Source: Xanthobacter tagetidis (lineage in GTDB: Bacteria; Pseudomonadota; Alphaproteobacteria; Rhizobiales; Xanthobacteraceae). From it: a stretch of 64,000 nucleotides of DNA. Location of the stretch: assembly GCF_003667445.1 (NCBI RefSeq), contig NZ_RCTF01000018.1:51947-115946 (forward strand), given 5' to 3'. Both the position numbers and the translations under genes were made by a program. Below, piece by piece: positions 8,138 through 17,254 of the stretch. The notes under the pieces were generated by a model. The model made no database searches. It was not told the origin of the DNA and saw only the letters and a list, made by a program, of their open reading frames with translations. Every line of letters starts with the position of its first letter. Position 1 is the first letter of the stretch.

Positions 8138-9103
8138 ATGCGCAAGCTCCCGACCCTGAAAGCCGTCCGCGCCTTCGAGGCGGCGTCACGCCTCGGCTCG
8201 ATCCAGCAGGCGGCGGACGAGCTGCGCGTCACCCCTTCGGCAGTGAGCCACCAGATCCGCTTCCTGGAGGAGGAGATCGGCGCGCGGCTGTTTCATCGCG
8301 CCCACCGCTCGATCATCCTGACCGATGTGGGCCGGCGCTATGCCACCGAGATCGGGCGGGCGCTGTCCCAGATCGAGGACGCCACGCGCAATGTGCGCCG
8401 GGGCGAGCGCAGCGATATCCTGTCAATCCACGTGGTGCCGAGCCTGGCGACCCAATGGCTGATGCCGCGGATTTCCCGCTTCAGCGAGATCAATGCGGAG
8501 ATCGACCTCAGGCTGCACGCGTCCAACAACACGATCGACCTCAATTCCGGGACGCTCGATCTCGCCATCCAGTACGGCACCGCGCTGCAGCAGAGCGGAA
8601 CCGTGGTCGAGCCGTTCCCGAACGAGACGATCGTGGCCCTTTGCTCGCCGCGTTTCCTGGAAGGCGCCCATCCGCTTCGCGAGCCCGCCGACCTCGTGCA
8701 TCACCAGCTCATTCACTCCGAAGTCAATTTGTTCGGCTGGCCTGAATGGCAGAAGCGTCATCCCGGCGTTCGGCTCAATCTCGACCGAGGCCCCCGGTTC
8801 GACCGCTCGTTCATGTCGATCAGCGCGGCGGTCGACGGGCGGGGCGTCTGCCTGGAAAGCCTGCTGCTGGTCGAGCGGGAGATCAAGAGCGGCAGTCTTG
8901 TCGCCCCCTTCGGGATGGAGGGGCCGCAGATGATCTGTCACAGCCTTGTTTACTTGAAGGCGTCGGAGCAACTGCCGAAAATCACCTCGTTTCGACACTG
9001 GCTGTTTTCGGAACTCGGCAATCTGAACCGATCGGCGGGGCCGGGCGACACGATCCGCCCCCCGCGCGCGCTGTCCCGCCTCACCTCTCCAAATCCCGGC
9101 TGA
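8138..9103 (+). CDS. LysR-family regulator, GcvA-like
   Basis: This 321-residue LysR regulator belongs to the GcvA-like branch. Its N-terminus reads MRKLPTLKAVRAFEAASR, and the HTH has AADELRVTPSAVSHQIRFLE. The effector-binding domain spans about residues 92-300. It is transcribed divergently from the transketolase/TRAP operon with a dyad between them, so it most likely autoregulates and activates that operon. The proline-rich C-terminal tail of about 20 residues is probably unstructured. Confidence 0.92.
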   Translation: MRKLPTLKAVRAFEAASRLGSIQQAADELRVTPSAVSHQIRFLEEEIGARLFHRAHRSIILTDVGRRYATEIGRALSQIEDATRNVRRGERSDILSIHVVPSLATQWLMPRISRFSEINAEIDLRLHASNNTIDLNSGTLDLAIQYGTALQQSGTVVEPFPNETIVALCSPRFLEGAHPLREPADLVHHQLIHSEVNLFGWPEWQKRHPGVRLNLDRGPRFDRSFMSISAAVDGRGVCLESLLLVEREIKSGSLVAPFGMEGPQMICHSLVYLKASEQLPKITSFRHWLFSELGNLNRSAGPGDTIRPPRALSRLTSPNPG

Positions 9104-9246
9104 TCCTGCGGGAAAGTCTTGGACGAGCGCCATCGGCCGCATGACAGCAACGCGTTCGCCGCCCCTGCCCATCATTTGCGGGCGCCGCGATCCGATCGGC
9201 AGACCACGGGTGGGGATCGCTGGGGACTCAAGGTCGGCACGCAGGG

Positions 9247-10755
9247 TCAGCCGGCGTTGATCCAGACCGACTTGGTGCTGAGATACTCATCCAGATGCCG
9301 CGCGCCGGACTCGCGTCCGTAGCCGCTCATGCGGTAGCCGCCGAACGACACGGCTGGGTCCATGAGTTGGTAGCAGTTGGCCCAGACCGAGCCCGCCTTC
9401 ATGGCGCGCGCGACGCGCAGGGCGCGGCCGACGTCGCGGGTCCACACGCCCGCGCCGAGGCCGAACATGCTGGCGTTGGCGCGGGCGATGACCTCCGCTT
9501 CGCCGTCGAACGGGATGACGCACAGCACCGGCCCGAAAATCTCCTCCTGGGCGATGCGCATCCGGTCCTCGACGCCTGAGAACACCGTCGGCGGCACGTA
9601 GAAGCCTTTCGCGTAGGCGCCATCCGTGAGCCGTGCGCCTCCGGACACCGCATGCGCCCCCTCGGCGGCGCCGATGTCGAGATAGGAGGCCACGCGCTCC
9701 AGCTGCCGCGCCGAGATCAGCGGCCCGAGCTGGGTCTGAGGGTCCGCACCGTCACCGACTTTGAGCGCGGCGCCGAATGCGGCGACGCGCGCGACGACGT
9801 CGTCATAGATGCTCCGCTCAACGAACAGCCGCGTGCCGGCGCTGCATACCTGTCCCGAATTGGCGAAGGCGGCCATGGCGGCGCCCGGCACCGCGGCATC
9901 AAGGTCGGCGTCGGCGAACACGATGTTCGCGGACTTTCCGCCCAGTTCCAGAGACAGGCGCTTGAGGTTGGCCGCGGAGAGCCGCACGATCTCCTGCCCA
10001 GTCACATGCGAGCCGGTGAAGGCCACCTTGTCGATGCCGGGATGGGCGGCAATGGCCGCGCCCGCCGTTCGGCCGAAGCCGGTGACGACGTTCACCACAC
10101 CCGGCGGCACGCCCGCCTCCAGCACCAGCTCGGCGAAGCGCAGCGGGCTCAGCGAGGCATCCTCGGCGGGCTTCAGAACGATGGCACAGCCGGTGGCCAG
10201 CGCCGGCCCCACCTTCAGCACGCTCATGCCCAGCGGCGCGTTCCAGGGGATGATGGCGCCCACGACCCCCACCGGCTCCCGCGCCGTGAAGGTGAGCACC
10301 GCGCCAGGGACGGAATTCTCGATGGTCTCGCCGGTCAGCGCCGTGGCCTGCCCTGCGTAGAAGCGCAGCAGCCCCACCATGCGCTTGCGCCCGAGGCGCG
10401 TGCGGCTGATGGGGCCGCCCATGTCCAGGGTGTCGAGCCAGGCAAGCTCGTCGTAGTTCGTGTCCACGAGGTCCGCGAGGCGCAAAAGCGCAGCTTGGCG
10501 CTCGTCGGGTTTCGCCTTCGACCACGAGCCGTCCAGGGCGGCGCGCGCGGCGGCGACGGCACGGTCGACGTCCTCGGCATCGCCCTCCGGAAGCGTTGCC
10601 AGCAGCGTGCCGGTGGCGGGGTTGCGGGCCTCGAAGCGGCGGCCGGAGGCGGCCTCCACCCAGTCCGCCCCGATGAGCATGCGGCGCGCCCCGCCGTCGG
10701 CGAAGGCGGGCAAGGCGGGCGCCTCGGCGGCGCGGCGTTGGGCGGTCTCGGCCAT
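9247..10755 (-). CDS. NAD(P)-dependent aldehyde dehydrogenase
   Basis: This 502-residue enzyme belongs to the classical aldehyde dehydrogenase superfamily. It shows the IIPWNAPLGM segment near residue 168, the general-base Glu270 in LELGGKSANIVF, and the nucleophile Cys304 in NSGQVCSAGTRLFVE. AGGAG lies 7 nt before the ATG at 10755. It would oxidise an aldehyde to the acid. It is the last gene of a minus-strand operon with a GMC alcohol dehydrogenase, an SDR and a hydrolase, and is expected to act on the product of the GMC or SDR enzyme. Confidence 0.94.
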   Translation of the reverse strand: MAETAQRRAAEAPALPAFADGGARRMLIGADWVEAASGRRFEARNPATGTLLATLPEGDAEDVDRAVAAARAALDGSWSKAKPDERQAALLRLADLVDTNYDELAWLDTLDMGGPISRTRLGRKRMVGLLRFYAGQATALTGETIENSVPGAVLTFTAREPVGVVGAIIPWNAPLGMSVLKVGPALATGCAIVLKPAEDASLSPLRFAELVLEAGVPPGVVNVVTGFGRTAGAAIAAHPGIDKVAFTGSHVTGQEIVRLSAANLKRLSLELGGKSANIVFADADLDAAVPGAAMAAFANSGQVCSAGTRLFVERSIYDDVVARVAAFGAALKVGDGADPQTQLGPLISARQLERVASYLDIGAAEGAHAVSGGARLTDGAYAKGFYVPPTVFSGVEDRMRIAQEEIFGPVLCVIPFDGEAEVIARANASMFGLGAGVWTRDVGRALRVARAMKAGSVWANCYQLMDPAVSFGGYRMSGYGRESGARHLDEYLSTKSVWINAG

Positions 10756-10775
10756 GGGCGTCTCCTGCTGCCGGC

Positions 10776-11675
10776 TCAGAGCACGAGGCAATAGCCGCTG
10801 CCGCGGCGGGCAAGGCGGCTCGCGTGGGGGGCGCCAAAATGGGCGGGAAAGACCATGGCGTCGGTCTCGATCGCCTGCTCCAGCAGCGCCTTGCGGGTGC
10901 GATAGGCGAGGGCGCTGTCCTCGTCGAACCGGCAGTGCCATTCCGGGCGAGGCACCTGGACGATCTGGTGCAGCACGTCGGCGGAGAAGATGCCGGTCTC
11001 GCCCTTCGAGCGGGCGATCACGGCCACCTGTCCCGCGGTGTGGCCGGGCGCCGCCTGGATGAAGAGGCCCTTCGATATCTCGTCGCCGTCGGCGATGTCG
11101 TCCACGAGGCCCGCCTCGTAGATCGGCTTGATGCTGTCCTCCAGATAGCAGTCGCACTCCGGAAAGCCCTTCAGGCCGGTATCGGTGGCGATCCAATGCT
11201 CGTACTCCGCCTTTGGGAAGAGATAGCGGGCATTGGGGAAGGTCGGCACCCAGCGGCCATCCACCAGCATGGTGTTCCAGCCCACATGGTCGACGTGGAA
11301 ATGGGTGTTGACCACCAGGGTCACGTCTTCGGGCGTGACGCCTTCCGCGGCGAGGCGGTCGAGGAAGGGCGTGTCCAGCATGTCGAAGCGGCGGAAGGCT
11401 GGCGGGCGCGGCTTGGCGTTGCCGCAGCCGGTATCGACGAGGATCACGTCGTCGCCGTTTCGCACCAGCCAGGTGTGCATGGACGACATCAGCCGCTGGG
11501 TCTTGGGATCGAGGAAGGCCGGGCTCGCGAGCTCGGGATTCTCCTCGTAGAAGGAAGGCCGGAAGTCGGCGAACAGGTAGCTCGGGGGCGAGCCGGGACT
11601 GAGCAGTTCCTCCACACGGGTCACGGCGATATCGCCCACCCGGTAGGTGCTGGACGTGGTCTTGGTCGCGGTCAT
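10776..11675 (-). CDS. Metallo-beta-lactamase-fold hydrolase
   Basis: This 299-residue MBL-fold protein has the dinuclear metal motif NTHFHVDHVGWN (HxHxDH), a downstream PGHTAGQ histidine, the bridging Asp in FSADVLHQ, and a late HFGAPH histidine. Members hydrolyse lactones, thioesters or related bonds. GGAGGA lies before the ATG at 11675. The operon context (alcohol and aldehyde oxidation) suggests opening of a lactone or ester intermediate, but no substrate can be assigned. Confidence 0.88.
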   Translation of the reverse strand: MTATKTTSSTYRVGDIAVTRVEELLSPGSPPSYLFADFRPSFYEENPELASPAFLDPKTQRLMSSMHTWLVRNGDDVILVDTGCGNAKPRPPAFRRFDMLDTPFLDRLAAEGVTPEDVTLVVNTHFHVDHVGWNTMLVDGRWVPTFPNARYLFPKAEYEHWIATDTGLKGFPECDCYLEDSIKPIYEAGLVDDIADGDEISKGLFIQAAPGHTAGQVAVIARSKGETGIFSADVLHQIVQVPRPEWHCRFDEDSALAYRTRKALLEQAIETDAMVFPAHFGAPHASRLARRGSGYCLVL

Positions 11676-11713
11676 GGCTCGCTCCTCCGCCTTCGTGCTC
11701 TCCGGCCGCGCCG

Positions 11714-12451
11714 TCAGATGGCGGCGACGCCGATGGTGAGGCCGCCGCACACATTGAGCGTCTGCCCCGTGGTGTAGCCGGCCTCGTCGGACATGAAGTA
11801 CATGCAGGCCGCCGCGATCTCCTCCGGCTGGCCGACGCGGCGCACCGGGATCGCATTGACGAACGCCTCACGCTGGGGCGTGCCGGGGGCCATGTTGCCG
11901 GCTGTGAAGCCCTCGGTCTCGATGGGGCCGGGGGAGATGCAGTTCACCGTGATGCCGAAGGGCGCGAGCTCCAGCGCCGCGTTGCGGGTGAGCCCGACGA
12001 TGCCGGCCTTGGTCATGCCGTAGAGCAGGCGGCCGTGCTTCCCGAGCGCCGAACGGCTGCCCATGTTGACGATGCGCCCGAAGCCGGCGGCGCGCATGTG
12101 CGGTACGAACGCCTGCATGGTCAGCATGTTCGCGGCGAGATTCACTGCCACGAGGTTCTCGAAATGGGCGAACTCCGCCGTCTCCACCTCGCCGTAGAAG
12201 AAGCGCGCGGCGTTGTTCACGAGCCGCAGCACCTTGTGGCGGGCGGCGATGCCGGCGAGCACCTCGCGGGTGGCGGCGCTGTCGGAGAAGTCCAGGTTGA
12301 CGAACTCGCCGGGGAAATCCTCCTTGGGCGAGGTGCGCGCGAGGCCGATCACGTGGTGGCCTTGGGCCGCGAGGCGGCGGGCGATGGCGAGGCCGATGCC
12401 CCTGTTGGCGCCGGTGACGACGGCGCCGGCTTTCTCCGTATTCTCTCCCAT
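11714..12451 (-). CDS. Short-chain dehydrogenase/reductase
   Basis: This 245-residue classical SDR has the nucleotide-binding motif GANRGIGLAIARRL, the NNAA motif, the catalytic Ser in NMGSRSALG and the YxxxK pair in YGMTKAG. It oxidises or reduces a secondary alcohol or ketone with NAD(P). It ends in VCGGLTIGVAAI, very like the second SDR of the carboxylase operon (40504-41235), so the two are probably paralogues. It lies between the GMC and MBL genes. Confidence 0.92.
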   Translation of the reverse strand: MGENTEKAGAVVTGANRGIGLAIARRLAAQGHHVIGLARTSPKEDFPGEFVNLDFSDSAATREVLAGIAARHKVLRLVNNAARFFYGEVETAEFAHFENLVAVNLAANMLTMQAFVPHMRAAGFGRIVNMGSRSALGKHGRLLYGMTKAGIVGLTRNAALELAPFGITVNCISPGPIETEGFTAGNMAPGTPQREAFVNAIPVRRVGQPEEIAAACMYFMSDEAGYTTGQTLNVCGGLTIGVAAI

Positions 12452-12509
12452 CTTCTGCTCCAGTTTCCTGCGGCGGCAGAGCCGCCCTGCGTGTCGGTTC
12501 GGCGACGGG

Positions 12510-14210
12510 TCAGTGCCCGGAGAGGATCGCGTCGGCGATCTTCTCGGCGGCCATCATCACCGGGACGTTGGTGTTGGCGGACGGCACGACGGGGAAGATG
12601 GAAGCGTCCACCACCCTGAGCCCCCGGACGCTGCGCACAAGGCCGGCAGCGTCGGTCACGGCCATGGGGTCGTCGGCCCGTCCCATGCGGCACGAACAGC
12701 TTGCATGCCAGGTGCCGGTCACCGCCGATCGGGTGAAGTCCTCCAGCTCCCCGTCATCCTCCATCAGCCGGTCGAAGCGGTACTTGCCGGCCATGAAGCG
12801 GTCGATGAGGGCGCGGCGCAGGACCGGATTGGCGTCCAGCATCCGCGCCAGCACCGCCATCAGGATACGGTTCCGGGAATTGACCATGCCCACCTGCCGC
12901 ACGCGCTTGTCGTAGCTCGCCGGGAACGGATCGGAGGCGACGGCGCGCATTTCGGCCGAGCGCTGGATCATGCCCATGAGGCGGAATCCCGCCATCAGGC
13001 GCACCAGGTCGCGGTGGTCGCTCAGCAGGTTGAAGGCGACCGCCGCCGGCTCGCGCCAGTCCGCCGAGCGCAGCGTCACCGTGCCGGATTGGGAATAGCT
13101 CTTGTTGACGAAGATGATGAAGGTGCCGAGCTGCTCGCCCACTTTGTGCCAGGCGGACTTGCTGGCAAGCGTCACGAACATGTCGCCGCGCGGCGCTCCC
13201 GCGAGGCCCGACGAGTAGCGCAGCGCCATCAGGATGTGGCGCCGCGTCAGAATGCCGATGCGGGCCTCGGGCTTCAGGAACGAGGCGAGGGCCACGGACG
13301 GGTGGTCCATGAGGCTCTGGCCCACCCCCGGGACGTGCGCCACCACCTCGATGCCATGGGCGCGCAGGTGCGGCGCCGGGCCAATACCGGCACGCAGCAA
13401 CTGGGACGGCGAGCCGATGGCGCCGCTCGACAGGATGACCTCGCGGGCACGCAGTTCGTCCTCGCCCTCGCCGGAGCGGACGGCGACGCCGACGCAGGCG
13501 CCATCCTCCAGCAGGAGGCGCGTCACTCTCGCGCCGGCGCGGATGTGCAGGTTCTCCCGTCGGCGCGTCGCGGCGTCGAGATAGGCCGCGGCGGCGGACA
13601 CGCGCCGGTCGTAGATGTTGTTGATGGCGATCGGGAAATGCCCGTCCGCGAAAGCCCCGTTCTGGTCCTCCAGGAAGGGAATGCCGGCCGCTTCCAGCGC
13701 CTTGCTCACCGCCTTGGCGTGGCCGCACCACAGCTCCGGGAAGATGCGGGAGATGGGGACCGGCCCCTCCTTGCCGTGCAGCGGGCCGCCGAAGTCCATG
13801 TCCCGCTCGAGCTTGCGGAAATAGGGGAGCACCGCCTCCCAGTTCCATCCCGCCGCGCCGCGTCTCTCCCAGTCGTCATAGTCTGAGGGGGCGCCGCGAT
13901 TGGCGAGCTGTCCATTCACGGAGGAGCCGCCGCCCAGAACGCGGCCCTGCTCGTACCGCGCCTCCGGCGGCGCCGCCGCAGGGTCGTTGTGCGGAACGGC
14001 GCGTGCGCGGGCCTTCAGCTCGGTCCACAGGAAGCGGGGATTGAGATAGGCGAAGCCGGGATAGCTGTCTGCGATCTCCGGCGGCACGCGGCCGGGCGGG
14101 GTGTCCTCCCCGGCCTCGCACAGCAGCACCCGGTTCGACGCCTTGGCCGAGAGGCGGCTGGCGAGAACGCATCCGGCCGATCCGCCGCCCACGATGATGT
14201 AGTCGTACAT
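12510..14210 (-). CDS. GMC-family FAD-dependent alcohol dehydrogenase/oxidase
   Basis: This 566-residue glucose-methanol-choline oxidoreductase starts directly with the FAD-binding motif DYIIVGGGSAGCVLASRLS. The second GMC signature is around GAIGSPSQLLRAGIGP, residues 270-285. Near the C-terminus lie TWHASCSCRMG with the catalytic His and SANTNVPVMMAAEKIAD with the Asn partner. Length and motifs match choline/alkanol/PEG-dehydrogenase relatives. The ATG at 14210 is chosen because the FAD motif begins at residue 2. It is the first gene of the operon, divergent from the LysR gene at 14396. Confidence 0.93.
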   Translation of the reverse strand: MYDYIIVGGGSAGCVLASRLSAKASNRVLLCEAGEDTPPGRVPPEIADSYPGFAYLNPRFLWTELKARARAVPHNDPAAAPPEARYEQGRVLGGGSSVNGQLANRGAPSDYDDWERRGAAGWNWEAVLPYFRKLERDMDFGGPLHGKEGPVPISRIFPELWCGHAKAVSKALEAAGIPFLEDQNGAFADGHFPIAINNIYDRRVSAAAAYLDAATRRRENLHIRAGARVTRLLLEDGACVGVAVRSGEGEDELRAREVILSSGAIGSPSQLLRAGIGPAPHLRAHGIEVVAHVPGVGQSLMDHPSVALASFLKPEARIGILTRRHILMALRYSSGLAGAPRGDMFVTLASKSAWHKVGEQLGTFIIFVNKSYSQSGTVTLRSADWREPAAVAFNLLSDHRDLVRLMAGFRLMGMIQRSAEMRAVASDPFPASYDKRVRQVGMVNSRNRILMAVLARMLDANPVLRRALIDRFMAGKYRFDRLMEDDGELEDFTRSAVTGTWHASCSCRMGRADDPMAVTDAAGLVRSVRGLRVVDASIFPVVPSANTNVPVMMAAEKIADAILSGH

Positions 14211-14364
14211 CAGCCCGCTGTTCCCCGTCGCGTCCGGCTCCGCGCAGGGCCGGCCTCCCCCGGTGCGTCCCACGCAGGACGGACCGGCACGCCTCTGCGG
14301 GCGTCGTCTCCTCTAAGTACAGGCGCGCTCGGCGCCCGGTCGACTTTCGCGGGAGCATATGTTC

Positions 14365-14370
14365 TATAAT
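14365..14370 (+). promoter_or_regulatory. Possible -10 element of the LysR gene
   Basis: TATAAT lies 25 nt before the GTG at 14396, in the only AT-rich part of the 185-bp divergent gap. No convincing -35 box is visible 16-18 nt upstream. That would fit a promoter that needs an activator, or the match could be chance. Confidence 0.3.
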
Positions 14371-14395
14371 CCAAAGGTATGGCTGGAGGACCGGC

Positions 14396-15352
14396 GTGGA
14401 CGTCCGCGAGCTGCGCTATTTCAGGACCGTCGCGGAGGCGCGCAGCTTCTCGAAGGCGGCGCTCAAGCTGAGGGTGGCGCAGCCGGCGCTCAGCCGGCAG
14501 ATCCGGCGGCTGGAGAGTTCGCTCGGCATGCCGCTGTTCGCCCGCCACAGCCGCGGCGTGGTTCTGACCGGTGCCGGCGAATTCCTGTTCGAGCGCACCA
14601 CCACCCTGTTCGACGATCTCGCGCGCATCCAGCGCGACATCGCGAGCTATGCAGGGGCCAAGTCGCGCAGCGTCACTCTCGGTGTGCCGCCGGCGACGGC
14701 GCGGCTGCTGGTGCCGCCGCTCCTGCGCGCGGTCGCCGAGGAGACGCCGAACCTCACCTTGCGCATCATGGAGGGCTTCTCCGGCGTCCTGCACGAATGG
14801 CTGAGCACCGGGCAGGTGGACATCGCCTTCATGCACAATCCCAGCCTCGCGCCGAACCTCACGTTCGTGCCTATGCTGGTGGAGCGCATCTACCTGGTGG
14901 AGCCGCCCGGCACCCCGCCGCGCGAGAACCTCACCCTGGCGGAAGCGCTCAGTCGCCCGCTTTATTTGCCCAGCCAGACCAACAGCCTGCGCCAGCTGGT
15001 GGACAAGCTCACGGCGCGCGACAAGCTCAAGCTCGACATCCTTCAGGAGATCGACGGGCTCACCGTGACCAAGGCGCTGGTTCAGGAGGGAATGGGCGCC
15101 ACGCTCTACGCCTACAGCGCGGTGCAGAAAGAGGTGAGCGCCGGCGAGCTCACCGCCTCGCCCATCGTCACTGCGGGCGCTGTGTGGAGCCTCGGCGCGG
15201 CGCTGAAGACGGACCAGAATGCGGGCCAGCTCGCCGACTTCGTCGCTCTGCTCGGCCGCCAGGTCGCGGCGCTCGTGGACCAGGGAGTGTGGCGCGGCAA
15301 GTTGCACCGGCTCCCGCGCGTGTCCAAGCCCGGCAAAGCGGCGTGGGGCTGA
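14396..15352 (+). CDS. LysR-family transcriptional regulator
   Basis: This 318-residue LysR regulator starts at GTG with GGAGGA 5 nt upstream. The N-terminus MDVRELRYFRTVAEARSFSK and HTH KLRVAQPALSRQIRRLES resemble the CbbR/CatR/NAC-like branch. The effector domain covers about residues 90-300. It is divergent from the GMC alcohol dehydrogenase and is the likely regulator of that operon. The C-terminus extends about 15 residues beyond the usual domain end. Confidence 0.92.
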   Translation: MDVRELRYFRTVAEARSFSKAALKLRVAQPALSRQIRRLESSLGMPLFARHSRGVVLTGAGEFLFERTTTLFDDLARIQRDIASYAGAKSRSVTLGVPPATARLLVPPLLRAVAEETPNLTLRIMEGFSGVLHEWLSTGQVDIAFMHNPSLAPNLTFVPMLVERIYLVEPPGTPPRENLTLAEALSRPLYLPSQTNSLRQLVDKLTARDKLKLDILQEIDGLTVTKALVQEGMGATLYAYSAVQKEVSAGELTASPIVTAGAVWSLGAALKTDQNAGQLADFVALLGRQVAALVDQGVWRGKLHRLPRVSKPGKAAWG

Positions 15353-15543
15353 GCGCAGGCGGCGCAGATCGGCCATCCAGCCCGGTGAATCGCCGTCCAG
15401 CCGGAAAAGCGGAGCCGGCGCCAGCAATGCCTTTCCGGCATAGTTTCATTGTCGTGTTCTTCGTTCAGGGGCGGGAAGGGCTGCTCTAGCGTCGTCGCCG
15501 GCGGGAGTTCCCTGCCCAAGCGAAAACGACGATTGGACGCGCC

Positions 15544-15969
15544 GTGTCGACCTATCTGCCCACCCAGCTGCCCGGTCCGCAGCCGGACCTCGACGACCAG
15601 CCCTTCTGGGATTTCTGCAAGGCGCGCGAACTGCGCATCCAGGCCTGCGCCGACTGCGGCAAGCTGCGCCATCCGCCGATGCCAGCCTGCCCGGCGTGCC
15701 GCTCCATGCGGACCACGTGGCGCGCGGTGCCCGGCACCGGAACGGTGTTTTCCTTCACCGTCTGCCACTATCCGGCACATGCCTCGCTGAAGGACGTCGT
15801 GCCCTACAATGTCAGCGTCGTCCTGCTGGACGGGACCGACGACATCCGCATAGTCAGCAACGTGATCGACGCGGAGCCGGACGAGATCGCGATCGGCATG
15901 CGCGTCGCGCTCGCCTGGGATGAAGTTGCGGACGGCCAGGTGCTGCCGCGCTTCCGGAGGGCGCCATGA
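15544..15969 (+). CDS. OB-fold, zinc-ribbon protein (DUF35/ChsH2 type)
   Basis: This 141-residue protein has an N-terminal rubredoxin-like zinc ribbon, CADCGKLRHPPMPACPAC (two CxxC pairs), followed by the OB-fold acyl-CoA-associated domain, about residues 60-130. Such proteins pair with thiolase-like subunits and help bind acyl-CoA. It starts at GTG; no ATG lies near. The stop overlaps the start of the thiolase gene by 4 bp (ATGA), so the two almost certainly form a complex. Confidence 0.88.
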   Translation: MSTYLPTQLPGPQPDLDDQPFWDFCKARELRIQACADCGKLRHPPMPACPACRSMRTTWRAVPGTGTVFSFTVCHYPAHASLKDVVPYNVSVVLLDGTDDIRIVSNVIDAEPDEIAIGMRVALAWDEVADGQVLPRFRRAP

Positions 15970-17141
15970 CCGTCGCCTTTCCCTCAGACACCGCCATCGT
16001 CGGCCTCGGCGAAAGCCGCTACGGCCGCCGTGGCAGCATCACCGAGGTGAGCGAGTTCCAGCTCCTGTGCGAGGCGATCGCCGCCGCCGCCGAGGACGCC
16101 GGCCTCGACGTCGGCGAGATCGACGGCTTCTGCTCGTTCGCCGATGAGCGCCACGAGCCGGTGCGCATCCAGCAGACGCTGGGTATCCCGCAGATGCGCT
16201 TCTCCAACCTCGTATGGGGCGCCGCCGGAGGCGGTTGCTCAGCGAGCGTCATGAATGCGGCCCTCGCGGTCCATGCGGGCATCTGCAAGACCGTCGTGGT
16301 CTACCGCTCGCTGTGCCAGGGGCAGTATGCCCGCTTCGGCCAATACCGGCCGCGGCCCATCGGCGGCTCCTACATGACGCCGTTCGGCCTGCTGACGCCG
16401 GCGCAGTACACCGCGCTCACCTTCCGCCGCTACATGTTCGAGCAGGGCACCACGGAGCAACAACTGGCGGCGGTGCCGCTCACCTTCCGGGCCCACGCGC
16501 AGCGCAATCCGCGCGCGATCCAGTTCGGCAAACCGCTGACGAAGGAGGAGTATTTCGCCGCGCGCTACATCGCGACGCCGTTCCGCCTCTACGATTGCTG
16601 CCTGGAGACGGACGGCGCCTGCGCGCTCATCGTCACCTCGCTGGAGAAGGCGCGCGACCTGAGGCAGAAGCCTGCGCGTATCCTGGCGGCGGCCCAGGCG
16701 TCGAACAAGGGTTGGGGCCTCGGACCGGTCGCCTCCCACAACATGGCGCTCGAAGACTACGGCACCACCAATTCCCGCGCGCTCGCCGAGGCGCTGTTCG
16801 CCATGGCTGGCATCGGGCCAGAGGACGTGGACGTCGCGCAGTTCTACGACGCCTTCAGCGGCCTGGTGCTGATGGCTCTGGAAGATTTCGGCTTCGTGCC
16901 GCGCGGCGGCGGCGGCCCGTTCGCAGCCGCCGGCAATCTCGCCTGGCCGAACGGCACGCTGCCCACCAACACCGCGGGCGGTCTGCTTTCGGAGGCCTAT
17001 CTGCACGGGCTGAATCTGGTCAGCGAGGGCGTGCGTCAGATCCGGGGCACTTCGACGGCCCAAGTGGCGGACGCCGAGATCAGCTTCGTCAACAGCGGTG
17101 GCGGCGCCGGGCACAAGAGCGCGCTCATCCTGTCGCGCTGA
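15966..17141 (+). CDS. Thiolase-family protein (acetyl-CoA acetyltransferase-like)
   Basis: This 391-residue thiolase-superfamily protein is of the nonspecific-lipid-transfer/SCP-x-like type. The putative active-site Cys region is GAAGGGCSASVMNAALAV near residue 90, and NTAGGLLSEAYLHGLN and GGGAGHKSALIL lie near the C-terminus. It has no canonical CxG motif at the C-terminal end, so cleavage or condensation chemistry is uncertain. Partners of DUF35 proteins include aldol-type thiolases that split CoA-linked side chains. It is translationally coupled to the OB-fold partner upstream and converges on a CoA ligase. Confidence 0.88.
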   Translation: MTVAFPSDTAIVGLGESRYGRRGSITEVSEFQLLCEAIAAAAEDAGLDVGEIDGFCSFADERHEPVRIQQTLGIPQMRFSNLVWGAAGGGCSASVMNAALAVHAGICKTVVVYRSLCQGQYARFGQYRPRPIGGSYMTPFGLLTPAQYTALTFRRYMFEQGTTEQQLAAVPLTFRAHAQRNPRAIQFGKPLTKEEYFAARYIATPFRLYDCCLETDGACALIVTSLEKARDLRQKPARILAAAQASNKGWGLGPVASHNMALEDYGTTNSRALAEALFAMAGIGPEDVDVAQFYDAFSGLVLMALEDFGFVPRGGGGPFAAAGNLAWPNGTLPTNTAGGLLSEAYLHGLNLVSEGVRQIRGTSTAQVADAEISFVNSGGGAGHKSALILSR

Positions 17142-17151
17142 GAGGCGGGCG

Positions 17152-17196
17152 AGAGAATGCGCGGCGCAGGGTGGGAAGGCCCCGGGCGCATTCTCT
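17152..17196 (+). terminator. Hairpin downstream of the thiolase gene
   Basis: AGAGAATGCGC (17152-17162) and GCGCATTCTCT (17186-17196) are perfect 11-bp arms with a 23-nt GC-rich loop, beginning 10 bp after the thiolase stop. No T-run follows, so termination would be atypical. It could instead protect the 3' end of the mRNA. Confidence 0.45.
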
Positions 17197-17213
17197 GCCA
17201 ATAATTCAGAGGG

Positions 17214-17248
17214 CGATCCGATCAATTTGTTTCAATTTGATCGGATCG
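17214..17248. terminator. Bidirectional hairpin between convergent genes
   Basis: CGATCCGATCAA (17214-17225) and TTGATCGGATCG (17237-17248) are perfect 12-bp arms with an 11-nt AT-rich spacer. The dyad ends 6 bp before the stop of the minus-strand CoA-ligase gene. As it is symmetric and sits between converging genes, it could terminate both. The 11-nt spacer also resembles a protein-binding dyad, so an operator-like role cannot be excluded. Confidence 0.5.
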
Positions 17249-17254
17249 ATCATT

